From Balneolales bacterium (GTDB taxonomy: Bacteria; Bacteroidota; Rhodothermia; Balneolales; Natronogracilivirgulaceae): a DNA stretch of 11,203 nucleotides. The stretch is from positions 1 through 11,203 of the forward strand of contig SKIC01000111.1 in NCBI GenBank assembly GCA_007116685.1. Reading direction: 5' to 3'. Positions 7,343 through 11,203 of the stretch are shown piece by piece (position 1 is the first letter of the stretch; every line of letters begins with the position of its first letter). Under the pieces are notes generated by a model. The model did no database searches, was not told the origin of the DNA, and saw only the letters and a program-made list of their open reading frames with translations. Made by a program: the position numbers and the translations under genes.

Positions 7343-9031
7343 ATGTCTAACAATAAATTAAACCGTTTTAGCAGCAGATTAACCGAAGACCCTTCACAGG
7401 CTGGTTCCCAGGCTATGCTTCATGCCACGGGGATGAGCAGAGAAGATTTCAGCAAGGCACAAGTTGGAATTGCCAGTATGGGCTGGGAAGGAAATCCCTG
7501 TAATATGCACCTCAATGACCTTGCAAAAACAGCAAAAGACGGTGTTCAAAAAGCGGGTTTAACAGGTTTAATTTTCCATACTATCGGTGTGAGTGATGGC
7601 ATTTCCATGGGAACCACGGGTATGAAATACTCTTTGCAATCCCGTGAAATCATTGCCGATTCCATAGAAACTGTGATGGGTGCACAATGGTATGATGCAC
7701 TTATTACACTTCCGGGATGTGATAAAAATATGCCCGGTAGCGTGATGGCCATGTTGCGAATAAATCGCCCTTCAATTATGATTTACGGCGGCACCATTAA
7801 ACCGGGTTTTTTAGGTGGCGAAAAATTGGACGTAGTTTCCGCATTTGAAGCATACGGTTCTTATTTGCAGAAAAAAATTGATGAAGGTCGCTATCAGGAA
7901 GTTTTAAGCCATGCCTGTCCGGGTGCCGGTGCTTGTGGCGGTATGTACACCGCAAATACTATGGCTTCGGCCATTGAAACTTTGGGGCTGAGTCTTCCCT
8001 ACTCATCTTGCACACCCGCATCCAACGAGAAAAAATGGAAAGAGTGTCAGGATTCCGGTGCAGCGATTCGCAATCTTCTTGAGGAAAATATTTGTCCTAA
8101 GGATATCGTAACACGTGCATCAATAGAAAATGCTGTCAGAGTTATTATTGCACTTGGCGGCTCCACGAATGCCGTTCTTCATATACTTGCAATCGCTCAT
8201 GCCGCAGAAATTCCATTCACAATAGACGATTTTAAAACCATCAGTAACAGTACTCCCTACCTTGCCGACTTAAAACCGAGCGGACAATATGTGATGGAAG
8301 ATTTACACGAAGTTGGAGGCGTTCCCGGAGTTCAGAAATTGCTCTTGGAAAATGATTTATTGGATGGCTCCTGCCTAACCGTAACAGGTAAAACGATTGC
8401 TGAAAATCTCGCAGAACTTCCATCATTAAAAGAAGATCAAAAAATCATTGCTCCTGTTTCCGCACCACTAAAAATGACCGGACACTTACGGGTTCTTTAT
8501 GGAAATCTGGCTGAAGAAGGTTCGGTGGCGAAAATCACAGGAAAAGAAGGTACACAGTTTAGCGGACCTGCCCGAGTATATGAAGGCGAAGAAGCTTGCA
8601 TTGAAGGCATCACCAAAGGCGAAGTACAAAAAGGTGAAGTGGTTGTAATTCGTTATGAGGGACCCAAAGGTGGCCCTGGAATGCGAGAAATGCTAAAAGT
8701 TACTGCTGCAATAATGGGCGCAGGATTAGGAAAAGATGTAGCCTTAATTACTGACGGTCGTTTTTCCGGAGGTACACATGGTTTTGTAGTTGGACACGTG
8801 AGTCCGGAGGCTTACGAAGGTGGACTTATTGGTTTACTAGAAAACGGCGACATCATAACTATTGATGCTGAAAACAATAGCATTCTAGCAGAATTGAGTG
8901 ATGAGGAAATTGCCAATAGGAAGCAAACCTGGAAGCGCCCAAAAGACGATATTACAAACGGCACATTGTTGAAATTCAGAAAACTGGTAACCTCTGCCTC
9001 TTTGGGATGCGTTACAGATATTTCTGATTAA
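7343..9031 (+). CDS. ilvD: Dihydroxy-acid dehydratase
   Basis: IlvD converts 2,3-dihydroxy-isovalerate and 2,3-dihydroxy-3-methylvalerate to the 2-oxo acids that precede valine/leucine and isoleucine. It is a cytosolic iron-sulfur enzyme. At 562 residues it is full length for the short IlvD form. Three cysteines expected to bind the iron-sulfur cluster are present: C53 in GNPCNMH, C126 in GCDKNMPG and C198 in PGAGACGGMYTANTM. K128 in the second motif is the lysine that is carbamylated in characterised homologues. SDGISMGTTGM (84-94) and the C-terminal DGRFSGGTHGF (from D471) are also conserved active-site segments. The start at 7343 gives the standard N-terminus. No ribosome-binding site is evident, and the MITE-like element ends 16 nt upstream. 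ilvB, ilvN and ilvC, often neighbours, are absent from the window. The stop codon overlaps that of the convergent channel gene. Confidence 0.97.
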   Translation: MSNNKLNRFSSRLTEDPSQAGSQAMLHATGMSREDFSKAQVGIASMGWEGNPCNMHLNDLAKTAKDGVQKAGLTGLIFHTIGVSDGISMGTTGMKYSLQSREIIADSIETVMGAQWYDALITLPGCDKNMPGSVMAMLRINRPSIMIYGGTIKPGFLGGEKLDVVSAFEAYGSYLQKKIDEGRYQEVLSHACPGAGACGGMYTANTMASAIETLGLSLPYSSCTPASNEKKWKECQDSGAAIRNLLEENICPKDIVTRASIENAVRVIIALGGSTNAVLHILAIAHAAEIPFTIDDFKTISNSTPYLADLKPSGQYVMEDLHEVGGVPGVQKLLLENDLLDGSCLTVTGKTIAENLAELPSLKEDQKIIAPVSAPLKMTGHLRVLYGNLAEEGSVAKITGKEGTQFSGPARVYEGEEACIEGITKGEVQKGEVVVIRYEGPKGGPGMREMLKVTAAIMGAGLGKDVALITDGRFSGGTHGFVVGHVSPEAYEGGLIGLLENGDIITIDAENNSILAELSDEEIANRKQTWKRPKDDITNGTLLKFRKLVTSASLGCVTDISD

Positions 9032-10716
9032 TTATAAGCATCTTTAAATAATTGCTCGGATTGAATATCACCAATCAAAACCATTTCCTGGCATTTTTTC
9101 AAAGAAATATCAGGATCGGGATTGATAATAATTTCTTCATTTTCCCTCTGAATCGAAACTATACTAGCACCAGTTTTTTCACGAATATCCGTTTCAAATA
9201 TCTTCTTATTTTCCAACGCCTTAGGCGTCTTCACCTTGAATAAATGAATATCTTCAGCGAGTAATAGTGATTCGTCTTTTTCAATTAAATTGAAAATTGC
9301 ATTGGCACCCATTTTAGCGTAAGACATCACAAAATCTGCCCCTGCTCTGTGCATACTATTTATGTTTCTTTCTAAGGTCGCACGGGATGTAATTTGAATG
9401 TCAGGTCGTAATTTTCGGCAATAGATGGTGAGATACATATTGATTTCATCATCATGAGAAGTGATGATGATAGTATGCGCCTCGTCTAAACCGGCTTCTT
9501 TTAAAGTATCGATATCAGCCGCATCCCCTACTACATAATCTCTGGTATTGCGTATACGACGCGTATCTTTTTCAACAATTTTATATCGGATCTGACGTCC
9601 TTCCAAAGTCTTAGCAGCTGCCCGACCAACTCTTCCACCACCAATAATGATAACAGGAGCATCATCAGCATGATATATACCAAATAATTCATCGTAGGCT
9701 CTCATTTGTTCCAATGAGCCCACAAGAACCAAAACAGATTTCTCGGTTAATTCTAAGTCCGGTCGAGCCATTTCAAAACGTCCTCTCTCCCATACTCCAA
9801 CCGCATTCATGCCTGTATTTTTACGAAGTTCACTTTCTCCCAAAGTTCTGCCAACAAGTGGAGTATCTACGATGGGAGCTTCGCCAATAATCAGTTTTTC
9901 AAAATGTCCAATTACGTGTACACGCGCACTGCCACCCATAGTCCTTCTGGCAAGTGCACTACCCAAAATCTTACCAATTTGAAAAACATAAGTAGCACCT
10001 GCTAACTTCAAAATATCAACGGAATCTTCTGAATTACAGGATGTAATTATAGGTATATCCTGATTGATTTCGCGGATATTGAAAGCTGTGGAAGTATTAA
10101 TCATGTCATTATTTAAAGCCACTACCATAGATGCCTGATCAACACGCATTTTCTTCCATGTTTCAATATCATCATATTCTCCATAAGCAACTTTATAGCC
10201 CATATCGTTAACTTCCGTAGCTTTATCCAAGTCTCTGAATAATATTACGTAGGGAACCTTGTGTGATATCAATCTTTCAATCAAAGCTTCCGCAATGGGA
10301 TCAAAATTTGTAATAATTACGTGATCTGTTAAACTATCCGGTAGTTTTTTAGGAGCTTTTGCTTCAGCCTGCGCTTCCAGCCAGGGAGTATAAAAAAACT
10401 GAATAAAGGTGTATGGCAAGATTACCAAAAGGATAACAACACCAGACATCAATGTGATAAGAGAAAGAAATCTGCCAAGGTCAGATTCAAAAACGATATC
10501 GCCATAGCCAAGTGTGGTCATGGTAACCAAGGCCCAGTAAATACCATCAATTATGGAATATGAGCGCCCTTCGTAGGCCATAATCAGTTGAAACATCAAA
10601 CTGTATAATGTGACTATGGCAAAAATGAAAAGAAATAACTTAGCCAGGGTTTTTGAGTCTCTCTTTAGTTTATCTGTAATGTTAAACCCCAGTAACCGCA
10701 TTAAAAAACGATACAT
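9028..10716 (-). CDS. Two-TM potassium channel with tandem RCK (TrkA-N/TrkA-C) domains
   Basis: This 562-residue protein is a ligand-gated potassium channel subunit that should form a tetrameric pore in the inner membrane. TM1 spans about 24-46, the pore helix about 58-67, the selectivity filter is TLGYGD (68-73), and TM2 spans about 82-108. The cytoplasmic part contains two RCK units: TrkA-N about 131-245 with TrkA-C about 265-335, then TrkA-N about 353-470 with TrkA-C about 485-555. The second unit has an intact dinucleotide motif GGGRVG (359-364) with an acidic residue after the next strand (E382). The first unit reads TNFDPIAEAL at the same place and lacks the glycines. The tandem-RCK layout resembles that of GsuK from Geobacter, where NAD+ and divalent ions regulate gating. 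A promoter matching the Bacteroidota consensus lies just upstream. The 3' end overlaps ilvD by 4 nt. Confidence 0.93.
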   Translation of the reverse strand: MYRFLMRLLGFNITDKLKRDSKTLAKLFLFIFAIVTLYSLMFQLIMAYEGRSYSIIDGIYWALVTMTTLGYGDIVFESDLGRFLSLITLMSGVVILLVILPYTFIQFFYTPWLEAQAEAKAPKKLPDSLTDHVIITNFDPIAEALIERLISHKVPYVILFRDLDKATEVNDMGYKVAYGEYDDIETWKKMRVDQASMVVALNNDMINTSTAFNIREINQDIPIITSCNSEDSVDILKLAGATYVFQIGKILGSALARRTMGGSARVHVIGHFEKLIIGEAPIVDTPLVGRTLGESELRKNTGMNAVGVWERGRFEMARPDLELTEKSVLVLVGSLEQMRAYDELFGIYHADDAPVIIIGGGRVGRAAAKTLEGRQIRYKIVEKDTRRIRNTRDYVVGDAADIDTLKEAGLDEAHTIIITSHDDEINMYLTIYCRKLRPDIQITSRATLERNINSMHRAGADFVMSYAKMGANAIFNLIEKDESLLLAEDIHLFKVKTPKALENKKIFETDIREKTGASIVSIQRENEEIIINPDPDISLKKCQEMVLIGDIQSEQLFKDAYN

Positions 10717-10746
10717 AAAAGCCGCTAATTTGTATTAAATGTGCCT

Positions 10747-10777
10747 CAAAGTTACGACCATAAGATGTTACCTACAA
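10747..10777 (-). promoter_or_regulatory. Bacteroidota-type promoter for the potassium-channel gene
   Basis: On the minus strand, TTG (10777-10775) is followed by 20 nt and then TAACTTTG (10754-10747), a full match to the TAnnTTTG -7 consensus. Transcription would start near 10740, giving a 5' leader of about 20-25 nt before the ATG at 10716. It sits in the 78-bp gap after the partial glycosyltransferase gene, so the channel need not depend on read-through from it. This is the clearest promoter in the window. Confidence 0.6.
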
Positions 10778-10794
10778 CTCATATCGCCTAAAGC

Positions 10795-11203
10795 TTAACT
10801 ACGATAAATAAACCTGAGTATTGAGATAGGCAGAATCCTCATAAATAAAAGGCGCCAGTCTGAAAAACCGGAATCATAAGCGTACATATCCATCTTAGTA
10901 AGTAAGTCTACAGCAGCATTTTTGTTTCCGGCTCGAATATAATTCTCAACATAATTACGAATCCTGATTTTCAAATTGGATTGCTGCTCTTTCCATTTGT
11001 TATGGGCTTTAAGTAGAGTTATTGCAGAAAACAACTGCTTGTTGATTTGCTTTCCAAATTTCTCAAAACGCACATCGCTAATCCTCCCATAATCATCTTC
11101 TCTCACGACCACCGCATAGGTTCTGAGCCTTTTGATTTTTTCTGTATTCAAGCAAGCCATCAAGGTAAAATGAAAATCCTGCATAGCCGGTAGCGTTTCA
11201 TCC
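10795..11203 (-). CDS. C-terminal part of a probable family 2 glycosyltransferase (5' end outside window)
   Basis: The frame is open from the window edge to the stop at 10795-10797, giving 135 residues. An internal ATG at 11184 exists, but the frame continues upstream of it as DETLPAMQDFHFT. That stretch resembles the acceptor-side motif of GT2 enzymes, in which an E/D-D pair (QD here) supplies the catalytic base, so the gene most likely begins beyond the window. The following YAVVVREDDYGRISDVR stretch matches the GT2 pattern of a strand and loop before the terminal helices. The basic, hydrophobic end (ILPISILRFIYRS) also fits. GT2 enzymes transfer sugars from nucleotide donors to polysaccharide or glycolipid acceptors. 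The DxD donor-binding region is not in the window, so donor and acceptor are unknown. The assignment rests on motif resemblance only. Confidence 0.55.
   Translation of the reverse strand, partial: DETLPAMQDFHFTLMACLNTEKIKRLRTYAVVVREDDYGRISDVRFEKFGKQINKQLFSAITLLKAHNKWKEQQSNLKIRIRNYVENYIRAGNKNAAVDLLTKMDMYAYDSGFSDWRLLFMRILPISILRFIYRS

Noticed and set aside
9028..9060. Bidirectional terminator between ilvD and the channel gene
   Set aside because: The two coding regions overlap, and no GC-rich hairpin with a T tract is visible at the junction.
11182..11184. ATG at 11184 as the true start of a 129-residue protein
   Set aside because: The frame stays open to the window edge and the residues just upstream (DETLPA) complete a glycosyltransferase-like motif, so this is more likely an internal methionine.

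Overview
The window reads as chromosomal DNA of moderate-to-low GC from a member of the Bacteroidota / Balneolota / Rhodothermota group. Three things point there: a DUF2723 membrane protein of the long bacterial type, a match to the Bacteroidota sigma-factor promoter (TTG, 20-nt spacer, TAACTTTG) upstream of the potassium-channel gene, and start codons mostly without strong Shine-Dalgarno sequences. I cannot name the genus. Most of the window is ordinary housekeeping and transport content. The main unexplained structure is a 139-bp element with inverted-repeat ends just upstream of ilvD.

Layout, left to right. Positions 1-2808 (minus strand) hold most of a DUF2723 multi-membrane glycosyltransferase-like gene whose 3' end lies outside the window. 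A 126-bp divergent intergenic region separates it from a plus-strand run of three genes. These are an M1-family zinc aminopeptidase made as a lipoprotein (2935-5463), a sodium-coupled SLC6/LeuT-type amino-acid transporter that overlaps its stop codon by 4 nt (5460-6953), and a 59-residue Pmp3/YqaE membrane peptide 4 nt further on (6958-7137). Next is a 205-bp gap filled largely by a MITE-like element (7188-7326) flanked by TAAAC direct repeats. Plus-strand ilvD (7343-9031) follows and meets a minus-strand two-TM potassium channel with tandem RCK domains (9028-10716) tail to tail, the two genes sharing 4 nt. At the right edge (10795-11203, minus) is the C-terminal part of a probable family-2 glycosyltransferase that starts outside the window.

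How the genes may work together. The aminopeptidase and the transporter look translationally coupled. A simple inference is that peptides trimmed at the cell envelope release amino acids that the transporter brings in. ilvD serves branched-chain amino-acid synthesis but stands without ilvB, ilvN or ilvC neighbours here. The channel and the Pmp3 peptide both bear on membrane potential and ion balance but are not in one transcription unit. The DUF2723 protein and the partial glycosyltransferase fit envelope or protein glycosylation.

No CRISPR array, tRNA, rRNA, phage gene, defence module or transposase gene is visible. I did not find a convincing new multi-gene system. The items most worth a second look are the element upstream of ilvD, the aspartate in the ion site of the transporter, and the nucleotide-motif loss in the first RCK domain of the channel.
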